Assembly (NCBI GenBank): GCA_014084085.1
Contig: NPFB01000074.1
Location: 287,563-351,562, forward strand
Length of the DNA: 64,000 bases
Source of the DNA: Hondaea fermentalgiana
Lineage: Eukaryota; Sar; Bigyra; Thraustochytrida; Thraustochytriidae
Direction: 5' to 3'
Below the pieces are notes generated by a model that had not been told where the DNA came from, did not search any database, and worked only from the letters and a program-made list of their open reading frames with translations. The position numbers and the translations under genes were made by a program. Of the stretch, positions 53,240 through 63,090 are shown piece after piece. Positions within the stretch are counted from its first letter, which is position 1. Every line of letters begins with the position of its first letter.

Positions 53240-54335
53240 CGAGGAGGTGGAGACGGCGAGCGCGGCGCGGCGCAGCGCAGCGGGAGGCTAGGCCGCGGAG
53301 GGGATTTGGGCAGGAAAGGAGGTGAAGTAGGAGAAGAGGAAATCAAGCGGGGCTTGGAGGCGCACGCAGACTCTTGTGAGTGCCGGTCGGGCAGCCTGTG
53401 CGGAAACGTGGGCGTGTGCCCGTCCCGGCGGCTTATGACGGGCAGGGCCGTCGCTGGGAGGTATAGGTATAGCCTATGGAGGTGCGTGAGATTGTGGCAA
53501 AGCAAAGGAAAACAACGCCTGTGTGTTAGTTATGGCAGGGAAGGAGGAAGTGCGTGTCGGCCATGCCACACCTCGCCATATGGTGAGGTACTACTCCCAG
53601 GCTGCAGAGCGAGCAGCATTTTGGCCTCGAGGCGGTTGCGATCTTCGTCATTGGGTACTGGTCGTGGAGTGAGGCCTCTTTATCCGCGACCAGGACAAGA
53701 CAATAGGCAATAGAAACAAAGACAAAGAATCAAAGCTTGCCTTCTTTGTAGTAAAAAATGAGATTGTCCGCTCGCAATCACACATCACATAACATCAAGA
53801 GCCTTGCCTGTCTTGCTGACAACCTAACCTTGACAGCTGCAGAGAGAGATGGGAATCAGTGCTTTTGACGAAACTAACCCTAAGATTTCTTCGAGTAATG
53901 TGGTTTGACCACTCTATACGTAAATGAACGAGAGCTTGCTAAAAAAAGATAGGACGTCCGTTGAGAAAAGTTCTGACAATCTCAATCGCTGCGACAGTTT
54001 CGACGCGCTCATTCGACGAAGATTTTTATTGCTCTTTACTGTTAGTATGCCATTTTCGCGCGAATTCCAAGGTCATTCAGAAGTGATCGCTCGCTAATGA
54101 CGACACCACCTGACAGTGCTGGTATACACCATACCATCAGACGAGGCCTAGGCCTAGGCCAATTCTGCTCGATGCGCAACGCTCGAGAGAGCTTCTCGCG
54201 TCCCCTTCGGCCGAAGCCAGCTCTGAAAAAGGGTTGCTCACACTTTGTGCGGCTTCTCTGAGGCACGTGCACGAGACTGATAAGACTGGCTGCACGTGCT
54301 CGCCGAGTCCAGTTCGCAAACAGGTAACGCGCTCG

Positions 54336-54359
54336 CGAGCGAGCGAGCGAGCGAGCGAG
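54336..54359. repeat. (GCGA)n microsatellite
   Basis: Six tandem GCGA units, 230 bp upstream of the RGS/F-BAR start codon. Confidence 0.9.
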
Positions 54360-54589
54360 TGGTTGACAGCGAGTGAGCGGCGTCCAACTCTCGCCCTCGC
54401 GCTCGCGCTCGCCTCCAGCCGCCTCCGACGGCGGCTGCGAGTATTGCAGCAGAGGCCAGAGCAGCGCCAGCGGCCAGCAGGAGCGAGCAACTTTGTTGAC
54501 TTGCAGTCGCTGATCTCGGGCTGCGTTAGCTGCGGACGGACGGCGAGTGCGCTGCGCGACCGCTTCATCCGCCGTGGGCGTCGAGACAG

Positions 54590-56470
54590 ATGGCGAGCGC
54601 AGTGGAGGTCCTGCTCCAGGGATGGGCGGAACGCGCGAGCGCAGACTTTGCTGTGGCAGACGCAGCAGCGCTCGAAAATGACATGCTAGGCCCGAAAAAG
54701 GCGGAGTACTTTGCCTTTGTGCGCGTTGGCGAGGGCGATAAAAGCTCCTTTAGCCTGCGCTTTTACGGCGCACAGCCCGGGTCAAACGAGAACGTCCTGT
54801 GCGCATCCGTCGCAGCAGTTCTTGCTCGTACTCCGGCGGGGAGTCGCGCCAAGCTCGTGGCCAATGTAGATTTGAGCAAACAAACGCAAGTCACAAGCTC
54901 TGGAGAAAGGCTCACGCTCTCCACCTTGGAGCGTACCATGATCCTCACCGACGACCCAAAGAACGAGCCGTCGACAATGCTCCTGTATGAGTATCTTCAT
55001 CAGACCATGACCGATATCTCGTCGCGGTCCACACTGGCATCACGCGTGACAAAGCGGCTGTCCAGACCCAACAGCTCACGACGAGGCCCAAGGGCCGTGG
55101 GATCACAGAGTACTCCACCATCAGGCCGTCGAGTGACGCTGCGAAAGAACAAGATGCAGGAGCGCACGCGCGATATTCGTACTCTGGCGGACATCCTCGG
55201 CTCGTCCGAGCTTCGTGCAGAGTTCAAAGCCTTCCTCAAGTACGCTTTTGCGGAGGAGAATCTAGAATTCGTAGAGGCCGTCGAAGAATTCTCGCGTGTA
55301 CAGGATCAGGATGAGCGGAATCAAAAGTTCGCAGCCATTGTCGAGGAATTCATCAAGGAGTCCTCGCCTCGACAGGTCAATCTGCCATCCTTCATGAGCC
55401 GTATGATTGTGGATTCGCTTGCCGATCTCGAAGAAACGGGCACGCCCGTTCCGCCTGATGTCTTTGCGCCCTCTCTGCGTGAGATCGAGTCCCTCATGTT
55501 CCGTAACTTCTTCTCGACATTTGTGACGCAGGTCGAGCAGCGTGCTCGCCGCGCCGCGCAGGCGCAGGAAATGGCCGGTTCCTTTTTCAGCATCTGGACT
55601 CATGCAGGTCTTTCCGGCTATAACAAGCTCATGGTCGACTTCAAGCCGCGCATCAGTCAGATTGCTAGCGTTCTTGGTTTCCTCACGGAACTCCAAGGTA
55701 CCTCGGAACGCTACGCATCACAACTGCAAAAACTTGCCGGGCGCTACGCAAACATGCAACAAACGAGTCCCTTTGCCGGTTCCTTGGCGGACAATGGGGG
55801 GCCTGCCGAGGGCACGCTCGATCGGGCAGTCTTTCAGCTCTTCGCCATGGTGCACAAACGTGAACTGCTCGTGAGAGAAGAAGCACATGATCTCGAACTG
55901 TACGGCATTGCACCGCTTCGCGAACTGCAGGCGACCGTCTCGACCTCGGTGCAAAGCATCTTCGATGACCATCTGCCCACAGTGCAACGCATGGTCGACT
56001 CTCGCGCCAAGTTGCAAAACGCAATTCAAGAGGAAGCCGCCGCCTTTAATCGTGCCGAGGCGGTGCGCGGCGAAGTGAAAAACGGCAAACCGACCAAGCG
56101 CCAGCAAGCTCAGCTGAAAAAGCTCGATACAGAATGCGAGCAGCTCGTTGCGACCCGCGAGGCGTGCGAGCTCGAGGTTTCTGGTATCGAGGATGTCAGT
56201 GGGGAAGCAATGATGGGTGCGTTTGACATGCTCGAATCGCTCGAGCTTCATCGTCTCGACACCATGCGAGACACTCTCACCCAGATCGTTCTTGCCGATC
56301 GGTCCAGCACCGAGCGTCGCGGTCTCATGGTTCAAAGTCTCTTGTTCGATTGTGTCGAAATGAACCCCGTCAAGGAACTGGTGTCGCATGCCCGAGCCAT
56401 TCGCGAGAGGTCCGAGGGTTCTTCTTTGCCTTTATCCGAGGTCGTCGCGACCCTCGCGGCCACCTCATAA
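54590..56470 (+). CDS. RGS-domain protein with C-terminal F-BAR-like region
   Basis: A 626-residue protein from ATG 54590. Residues ~30-150 (YFAFVRVGEGDKSSFSLRFY, GERLTLSTLERTMILTD) are beta-rich and might be a PH-like fold. Residues ~197-325 form an RGS domain: LADILGSSELRAEFKAFLKY, FAEENLEFVEAVEEF and LREIESLMFRNFFSTFV match its nine-helix pattern and EENLEF motif. RGS domains accelerate GTP hydrolysis on G-alpha. Residues ~336-615 are long helices starting with FSIWTHAGLSGYNKLMVDF and SERYASQLQKLAGRYANM, the layout of an F-BAR domain that binds curved membranes. The combination suggests a link between heterotrimeric G-protein signalling and membrane shape, but no exact family is recognised. 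Starts at the first ATG of the frame; same strand as the Myb gene. Confidence 0.82.
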   Translation: MASAVEVLLQGWAERASADFAVADAAALENDMLGPKKAEYFAFVRVGEGDKSSFSLRFYGAQPGSNENVLCASVAAVLARTPAGSRAKLVANVDLSKQTQVTSSGERLTLSTLERTMILTDDPKNEPSTMLLYEYLHQTMTDISSRSTLASRVTKRLSRPNSSRRGPRAVGSQSTPPSGRRVTLRKNKMQERTRDIRTLADILGSSELRAEFKAFLKYAFAEENLEFVEAVEEFSRVQDQDERNQKFAAIVEEFIKESSPRQVNLPSFMSRMIVDSLADLEETGTPVPPDVFAPSLREIESLMFRNFFSTFVTQVEQRARRAAQAQEMAGSFFSIWTHAGLSGYNKLMVDFKPRISQIASVLGFLTELQGTSERYASQLQKLAGRYANMQQTSPFAGSLADNGGPAEGTLDRAVFQLFAMVHKRELLVREEAHDLELYGIAPLRELQATVSTSVQSIFDDHLPTVQRMVDSRAKLQNAIQEEAAAFNRAEAVRGEVKNGKPTKRQQAQLKKLDTECEQLVATREACELEVSGIEDVSGEAMMGAFDMLESLELHRLDTMRDTLTQIVLADRSSTERRGLMVQSLLFDCVEMNPVKELVSHARAIRERSEGSSLPLSEVVATLAATS

Positions 56471-56992
56471 TATAGTTGAAAGTCTGTCATTGTTATTCTA
56501 GAGGTTGTCATTCTTGTTCCACGCATTCTTGTTGTGCAAGGAGCGCTGCTGTGCTCACTTTGAACGATGACTCTTTCCGCTCAACATCGCACGAGCCACG
56601 CCATTATCTGTACAACAACGCGCTTCAAACCTGCCTGATCCATTCCAATCCACCTCGGTCTTCTCCATGGCCGGCTCCGGTGCTGCAGCTGCTCTTGGTG
56701 GCTGCTGTTTTGTGCATGGCCCGCCGCAGTCATGCACGCCCCTCTTCCATTCTCCGGCAGACGCACCACTCGGTGATGAGGACCAATAAACGCAAATCGA
56801 CAACTCGCAGAACCAGTCGGCAGGAGCTCGCTCGCCTGCGCGCGCGGGGGGCTCGACGTGGGCGCGGCGCGGCACGACCTAGCGCGGGTCGAGTCGGCGC
56901 GGCGCGGCGCGGCGTGAGGCGACGGCGCGGCGCGGCGCGTTCCGGGCGCAAGCGCTCCGAGGCGAAGAGGCGCGGGGAGGAAAGGAGCAACC
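56471..56992. other. Intergenic region, 5' flank of the Myb-like gene
   Basis: 522 bp; no gene. AT-richer at left, and GGCGCGGCGCGG repeats at right (about 56865-56945) just before the Myb-like ATG. Confidence 0.55.
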
Positions 56993-58609
56993 ATGGAGCT
57001 GGACGGCGCGGTTGCTCACGATGTCGACGGCGTGGACGGCGGCGGGCTCGGCCTCTCCGGCCACCACCGGGCAAGCGGGAGCAGCGGAAGACGCCGCGGA
57101 GGCCACCGCAGCGGCCACCGCGGAAGCCGGAGCGACCACGACGGTAATGATGGCGAGAGGGGCGGCCAAGGTCTTGAAAGCCAATTGGCCATGCGCACGC
57201 GCAGGCCGCCCGAGATGAGCGAGATGCACTACGATGGCGAGGTGCGCAAATTCGGCAAGCGTGATGGCTCAGAGGTTGTCTCGGGCCGATGGTCCAAAGA
57301 AGAAGACGACCGTCTGCGTCTCCTGGTGCGTGAATTTGTAGAGTCCAAAGGCAGCTCCCTCGAGGAGTACCGCGAGTCCCTCAGCGTGGAGAGCCGCACG
57401 GAGGACCGACCCAACACCAAGCACTTCAAGGGCGTGTGGGTTCACTGTGCTGCCTACTTTCCACGACGCACGGTGGAGAGCATTCGGCACCGCGGTGAGC
57501 GCATCTTCCATCCTTCATTCAAAAAGGGTAACTGGAGCGAGGAGGAGCTCGCCGAGCTCAAGGCGCTCGTGCAGCAGCACGGCCGGCGGTGGGTCAAGCT
57601 TGGTGCCCTACTGGACCGCGAGCCCGGATCCGTGCGCGACAAGTACCGACAGCTCTCCGAGCTTTTGTCGGGCCGGAGCAAACCCGTGTCTGCGCGATGG
57701 TCCAGCGCTGACGAGGAACAGCTCATTGAGCTCATCAAGGAAGCCATGCCTGAATGGAAGGCAGGCAACGTTCCCTTGCATGGCATCCCTTGGAAGGAAA
57801 TTGCAGACAAAATGGGGCGCAACAAGACCGCCGTGATGGAAAAGTGGCACGCAAACCTGCACGGTAAAGTTGTAGGCTACAAGGTGCGCAACTGGGGTTA
57901 CCCTGAATATGAGGAGCTCATCAAGGCAATTCGATTTTCGGACGCAAAGGAGTATGACCAGGTTCCCTGGGAGGACCTTCCCGTTCGATTTTCACCGGCC
58001 GTGTGCAGACGACAGTGGCGTGCGCTTGTCAAGCGCAAGGGTCTTGAAGATGAGCCCTTCAGCACACAACTCAGCACCTTCACCCTCGAGTATGCGCCGA
58101 GTATGGCGGACAAATCAATGCACCAGGCAGCCAGCAAGACTCGCCGAAAACGCCACAAGTCCAAAAAATCCTCGAAACGCAAGCATTCGAGCAGTGTCTC
58201 CGCTGCCGACGATGTCCCCAGCAGCACTTCAGACGTCGTCGCGATGGCTTCGAGCTCTGGACTCGGCTCTGAACACAACATGCCAGATACGCCCTCATCG
58301 CCCGAAGGAATGGCGGCGCCTGAGGTGCCCGACTATGCGCCACGGGTGGTGGCCGCCCCGGTTATTGTGGCGCCAATGTCCATGGCACAGCAGGCAAGCC
58401 TCATTATGGACTCTGAGGACGAGGATGACGACGATGACGACGTTGTTGGTGGCGTAAAGCGAAAGATCAACAGTTATCTTGATGCTGACGATGCCCTTGT
58501 GCAGGACTCGCTCAAGCACTCGCGTCGCGACATTGCTGCAATGGACCCACACGCTCCAAACACTGGGATTCCCCCACCCAACTCGCACGATGCCAACATT
58601 TCTATCTAA
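56993..58609 (+). CDS. Multi-repeat Myb-like protein of Reb1/TTF1/DMTF1 type
   Basis: A 538-residue protein from ATG 56993. The first ~80 residues are Gly/Arg/His-rich. Repeats begin near 95 (GRWSKEEDDRLRLLVREF), 176 (KGNWSEEELAELKALVQQHGRRW, then DREPGSVRDKYRQL) and 235 (ARWSSADEEQLIELIKEAMP with WKEIADKMGRNKTAVMEKWH). A fourth degenerate one near 300 (NWGYPEYEELIKAIRF to CRRQWRAL) completes the array. The phrase GxWxxEExxxLxxLV with RD+Y is typical of the Reb1/TTF1/DMTF1 group, which binds DNA for Pol I termination or transcription control. A basic KTRRKRHKSKKSSKRKH near residue 380-400 is a likely nuclear signal. The C-terminal third is Ser/Asp-rich. Converges with the TALE gene (295 bp). 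Confidence 0.82.
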   Translation: MELDGAVAHDVDGVDGGGLGLSGHHRASGSSGRRRGGHRSGHRGSRSDHDGNDGERGGQGLESQLAMRTRRPPEMSEMHYDGEVRKFGKRDGSEVVSGRWSKEEDDRLRLLVREFVESKGSSLEEYRESLSVESRTEDRPNTKHFKGVWVHCAAYFPRRTVESIRHRGERIFHPSFKKGNWSEEELAELKALVQQHGRRWVKLGALLDREPGSVRDKYRQLSELLSGRSKPVSARWSSADEEQLIELIKEAMPEWKAGNVPLHGIPWKEIADKMGRNKTAVMEKWHANLHGKVVGYKVRNWGYPEYEELIKAIRFSDAKEYDQVPWEDLPVRFSPAVCRRQWRALVKRKGLEDEPFSTQLSTFTLEYAPSMADKSMHQAASKTRRKRHKSKKSSKRKHSSSVSAADDVPSSTSDVVAMASSSGLGSEHNMPDTPSSPEGMAAPEVPDYAPRVVAAPVIVAPMSMAQQASLIMDSEDEDDDDDDVVGGVKRKINSYLDADDALVQDSLKHSRRDIAAMDPHAPNTGIPPPNSHDANISI

Positions 58610-58782
58610 TCACTGCCTGATAGCGAACAGCTCGACGCGTGAGTCATATGATGCGATGGGATGGCCAATCATCGTGCAAGCTGAAAGAAAATAATAACCA
58701 AAATCAAGAAGGCATTGAAACACAACAAATTTTCTCACATTTACCTGTGGTCGTTCAATCTTTGTATCTTCATCCACTCACT

Positions 58783-58810
58783 CATTCATTCATTCATTCA
58801 TTCATTCATT
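58783..58810. repeat. (ATTC)n microsatellite
   Basis: About seven ATTC units in the 295-bp spacer between convergent Myb-like and TALE genes. Confidence 0.9.
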
Positions 58811-58904
58811 TTGGTCCGTTCATGTTATTCGAAGTACACATGACATCACTTGCAGCCGAGGTATACATTTGCGCTCTCAGACTTGTCCCTTCAAGTCACT
58901 AGCA

Positions 58905-59451
58905 TCATGTGGCCGCAGCGGCGGGAGGCGCGCGTGATTTGGCCGCCTTGCCATTTGCCTTTCCCTTTTTTACTGCATTTGAAGACGCTCCGCTCGCTGC
59001 GTTGGTCGCAGCCGTCTTCTTTTTTGGAGCAGCGCTCTTGGATTTGGCACCCGGTGCCTTTTTCGGTGAGGCTACATTGCCAGAGGCATCCTTGCTCTTT
59101 GGCGAGCGGGCCTTTGGACTTGCTGCTTTCCCTTGTTTTGTCAGGGGTTCGGTGGTTTTCCCAGCACGCCCCGCCGCTGGCTTGCGGGCTTTGGAGCTCG
59201 CCTCATTGTCGTTGCTGCTCGACGAGGCCGCAGCCAAAGCTGAGGCTGGACCCGTGATTTTGGCAGGGGACGGAGAAGCTTTATGGCTCTTTTTGCGTGC
59301 CTTTTTCGCAACAGGTGCAGTGTCCGCATTCCCTGAATCCTTTGCGGTCGAGCTTTGGGCACGTTTGGTACCTGTTGAAGAGGTATTCTTGGATGACGCG
59401 GCGCTCGCATTTGTGGGCGCAGGTGGGGAAAATCCGGAATTGGACGGTGGC

Positions 59452-59482
<31 letters not shown>

Positions 59483-59881
59483 GCGACTGCTGATATTGTT
59501 GTTGTTGTTGCTGCTGCTGCTGCTGCTGCATATGGAACTGTTGCTGTTGCAGGTAATGCATTTGCTGAATCTGTTGAATGTGTTGCTGGTGGATCTGCTG
59601 CAATTGCTGCTGTTGTTGCAAGAGTTCCGCCTGATGCTGTGCCTGGAGCTGCTGAATACTCTGCGCATGTTGGTTCTGTCGCCACTTGCTCGCGCCGGGA
59701 GAAAGACTCTGAATCCCCGCCATGTTAGTCGGTGAAAACATCATGGGCGTGCTTGGTACGAGTGAATTCTGCCGCATAAAGTTCATAAGCGCCTCCCTTT
59801 GCTGCTGCTGCTGCTGCTGCTGCTGTCTCTCCCCATCGCCTGAGGAATGTAGTTGCTGCTGCTCTTGCTCTTGTTGTTGTG

Positions 59882-59915
<34 letters not shown>

Positions 59916-61427
59916 ATGATGATGAAAAGCTTGCACGCCGTGAGGCGACGCAGGGATATCGTTCATGGTCGATGCGCTTTGCATTTGCGAGCCTGCCCCG
60001 GAGTTATGCGTAGGCGAGCTTGTGCTCCCGCTGGTGCCCGAGCCAGCGCTCGCAGAAACGTTTGAGGCTGGCGCAGTAGTTGACCCGCCGAAAAAGCTGG
60101 CCCCAAAGCCTTTGGGAGAAAAGGCTTGCACAGCAAATTGAGAAAGTGCCAGCGCGCTCGGACTTGGCGGCACAAAGACCTGGGAAGGGTTGAAAGATTG
60201 GCTCGGAGAGTCATCGTCTGTTTGCTGTTGCTGATGCCGGCCTCCTTGCTGGCGATCCATGGAGAGCTGTTGAGACGTCTGAATGGGCGCATTTTGTCTG
60301 CGCATGAGTCTGCTCGCCACGTTCTCGATGCCGCCTTGAGGAGAGTGAGGAGGGATCTCAAGAGAGCAGTTCGCATTGATGTTGTTGATGGGAGATGGAA
60401 TGGCATGGGGAGATGGAATCATATCCATTGGGCCGTTGAAAAAGCTATCCGTGGCTTGCGAAGGCGAGAAAAAGATCTTCCCGTTGGCCGTAGGCGTCAA
60501 CGAGGCAGCGCTCGTGTCCACAGTAAGCTTGGAAAAGTTGTGACCCTTGGGGCGAATGTTGAGCTCGAGCCCCTTCTTTGATCTCTTGTCTTTGGACGGA
60601 TTAGCATTGTTGGGCACGGCCCCAAGAGCCGACACAGAGGCCGAAAGGGAAGGCGAGGTCGAGGACGAGGACGACGATGAAGAGGCGTTCACAGAAGAAG
60701 ACATGGCGTTGCTCATGGCGTCGTTGCCTGCGTTGTTGCTCCTGGCGGCCATAAAAGGCGAGACCATATTGGGCGAAGAGGAGGAAGATGAAGCGGCTGG
60801 AGTCGGGATCTGGAAAGAAAAGGGTTTCGGCAGCGGCGTGGTTGCGCTCTGGAAACCGAGCATGCCGGGTGTTTGCGTGGATGCCAATGAAGAGGGCGAG
60901 GATCCTGAAGAAAAAGACGTGGGGTTCCGCGGCGAGGGGGCGGGCAGACTGTCGTCATCGTGCATGAATTTTCCGTCTGCAGCCATGCGATCGATGAGCT
61001 TTCGCTTGCGCGAGTTCGTCATCCAGTTCTGGATTTGTCGCTTGGTGAGCTTGGTTTTCTTCATGAGGTCGGCCATTTCGTCATTCTTAGGGTACGGGTG
61101 TTTGACGTGGTTCACAAGCCACTCGACGAGGATGTCGCGGACGTCTTTGGAGTAGCGAGCATAGTTTGGGTTGGCGCCTCTGCGCTCCTTGGGTTTCACG
61201 TAGCGTTGCCTGCCGTTCGTGAGCCAGGCGTCGAGCTGCATGCGCGTGAGTCCCGTGAGACGCTGCAGCTCCTCCTTCTCCTCTGACGTCGGGTACGGGT
61301 TGTCGCTGTGCGCGTAGAGCCACTTCTTGAGCACTTCAGACGAGGGGTGCGCAAGTCTCCTCCCGGCCCGCTTCCCGCCACCGCCGGGCGTGCCCACCGA
61401 CGACGGCGTGGCCACGGGGCCTGACAT
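58905..61427 (-). CDS. Protein with two tandem TALE homeodomains and polyQ tracts
   Basis: An 840-residue protein from ATG 61427. Residues ~20-79 form one TALE homeodomain (SSEVLKKWLYAHSDNPYPTS then QLDAWLTNGRQRY) and ~86-145 a second (VRDILVEWLVNHVKHPYPKN then QIQNWMTNSRKRKL). Both have the extra PYP loop residues that define TALE. The recognition helices keep Asn51 and Arg53, with Thr at position 50 instead of the usual TALE Ile. The rest is low-complexity: Ser/Ala/Asn-rich (about 160-390), polyGln tracts (about 500-680), and a Lys/Ala/Ser-rich histone-H1-like tail (about 690-840). TALE proteins act as nuclear DNA-binding regulators, often as heterodimers; in plants and algae they control the diploid phase. 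Start and stop are clear and there is no intron signal. The 5' flank is the long pyrimidine-rich region to the right. Confidence 0.88.
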
Positions 61428-61645
61428 TTCCCCTGGCCTGGCCTGGCCTGCCCTGCCCTTGCTCTCGCCCTTGCCCTCGCTGCTGCTTGCTGCTGCGCGA
61501 GTTCTGTGCCCGGACCAGGAGGCGTCGCGCCGTGCCGTGTGGTCTCGTGTCGTGCGTGTCCACCGGCTGCGTCGGCCTTGCAGGCTGCCCGGCTGCGCCC
61601 GTGCGCGCGCGCCCGTGCGCGTCAGGCCGCCTGGACCGAGCGCGC

Positions 61646-61684
61646 GCTGGCTGGCTGGCTGGCTGCCTGCCTGCCTGCCTGGCT
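61646..61684. repeat. (CTGG)n/(CTGC)n tetramer repeat
   Basis: Four CTGG units pass into four CTGC units, 220 bp upstream of the TALE ATG. Confidence 0.85.
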
Positions 61685-61848
61685 AGCTCGCAAGGCGCGC
61701 CTTGTACGCGCCGTCCTCGAGCGCGTGCGGGGGGCCCGTGCCGAGCACGGCGCCGCACTTCGCGTCCTCCTTCGCGCCCTCGCTCTCGCGCCCTCGCTCT
61801 CGCGCCCGGGCGTCGCGGGGCCGCGGGGTCGCGAGGTCGCGGGGTCGA

Positions 61849-61885
61849 GGATGGATGGATGGATGGATGGGTGGATGGATGGATG
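61849..61885. repeat. (GGAT)n microsatellite
   Basis: About nine GGAT units with one GGGT variant. Confidence 0.9.
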
Positions 61886-62052
61886 CGCGGGCGGGGATGC
61901 AGATGGGGATGCCCGATGCTCGAGCGTGCCTCCGCCCGGCCGACCTCGCTCGCCGCGCGCCTCCTCTCGCGCTCCCTCCGCCTCGCCGCGAGCCTGCCTG
62001 CCTGCCGCTCTCCCTTCCTCGCGCAGCGCAGCGAGAGCCTCGGCCGCGCGGA

Positions 62053-62070
62053 GAGCGAGCGAGCGAGCGA
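62053..62070. repeat. (GAGC)n run
   Basis: Four GAGC-type units in the TALE 5' flank, about 626 bp from its start codon. Confidence 0.7.
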
Positions 62071-62117
62071 CCGCGAGCGTGCGTGCGTCTCGGCTTTGCG
62101 CGCTGCTGCTTCCCGCC

Positions 62118-62136
62118 TTTCTTTCTTTCTTTCTTT
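62118..62136. repeat. (TTTC)n repeat in a wider pyrimidine tract
   Basis: A perfect TTTC run at the head of a ~160-nt region dominated by TTTC and TTCC units (to about 62275). Confidence 0.8.
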
Positions 62137-63090
62137 GTTTCCTTCTATTTTCTTTTCTTCGTTCTGTCCTCCTTTCTTTCTTGCATTCTTTCCTTCTTTC
62201 TTGCATTCATTCTTCTTTCATGCGTTCACTTTCTTTCTTTCCGAATCCTTCTTTCGGCCTTTCTTCACTTTGCGGCCACCCGGCCAATCAGTCACTCAGT
62301 CAAGTCTTTCACTTCTTTCGCCTCTTTCGCCTCTTTCACGGCCTCGCTGCCGATCTTCCTCTTTCTTTCCTTTCCTGCTTTCCTCTCCTTCTTTCATTTT
62401 TTTCTGTCTGTTTGTCTCCTCTCCTCCCCCCACCTCCCCTCCGCATCGCGACCGCCCCACACCCACAGCGCTCGCGCGCAAGTCGGGAATGCGTCGCGCG
62501 CGCAAGTGGCAGCGTTCCCCGCGCAAGTGCACTGTCCGTGCTTCCCCCGCACGCCACTGGGACCCCGACGGAGTGCGATGCGGGGGCTCTTTCGTATCTT
62601 TCAGGAGGGGAAAGAGGACAAGCGCGGCGAGGCGTTGAGAGGAGAGTGCGGGCCACAGTGGTGCCAGGTGGACCAATGAGGTCGAGGCGAGGCGACGCCG
62701 GCCCCACAGTCCATGCGCCACAGCCAAGCCCGCAGACCTCGTAGATCGCGGGCCCTTTGGATCAGCGCCTCGATGAAGCCAGCCGGCCGAGCTCGACGGC
62801 CTCTCTCGTGCAGCGCGGCGAGCGCCTTGGCCGCGGGACCAGAGCCATGGCCACGGGTGGGGCCGACGCTCCCTTGCGGGATATCGGCGGCGCCTTGCCC
62901 GTGATCGCGTTCGCGGTCGGAGAATAAATAGAGGGCCGTCCGCGGACGCCCGAGACGTCGGACAAAATTGTGGGCAGCCAAGGCGAGTGAATCCAGGACG
63001 CGCCTGCACAAGCACCTTGCAGCGAAGGGAGAAACGTGCAGCAACACGCTCAAGAACAAAGACAGAGCTGAGTGTATAAATGTTTATACT

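Larger units (their letters stand above)
52734..54589. other. Long spacer between divergent disordered-protein and RGS/F-BAR genes
   Basis: 1.86 kb without a supported gene; long frames at 52895-53713 follow GC composition. Holds a G-quadruplex-type GGGC run (53217-53239), CTAACCCTAAG (53874-53884), AGGCCTAGGCCTAGGCC (54144-54160) and a GCGA run (54336-54359). Confidence 0.5.
61428..63090. other. Repeat-rich 5' flank of the TALE gene
   Basis: Nearly 1.7 kb of GC-rich sequence with many simple repeats and long open frames on both strands that consist only of Arg, Pro, Ser or Phe. I find no gene. Confidence 0.5.

Noticed and set aside
52895..53713. Plus-strand frame of 272 codons
   Set aside because: Made of GC-repeat residues, with no domain and no conserved start.
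61487..62744. Three overlapping plus-strand frames of 325-412 codons
   Set aside because: Three frames being open together in a repeat-rich tract shows composition bias; the products are Arg/Ser/Phe runs.
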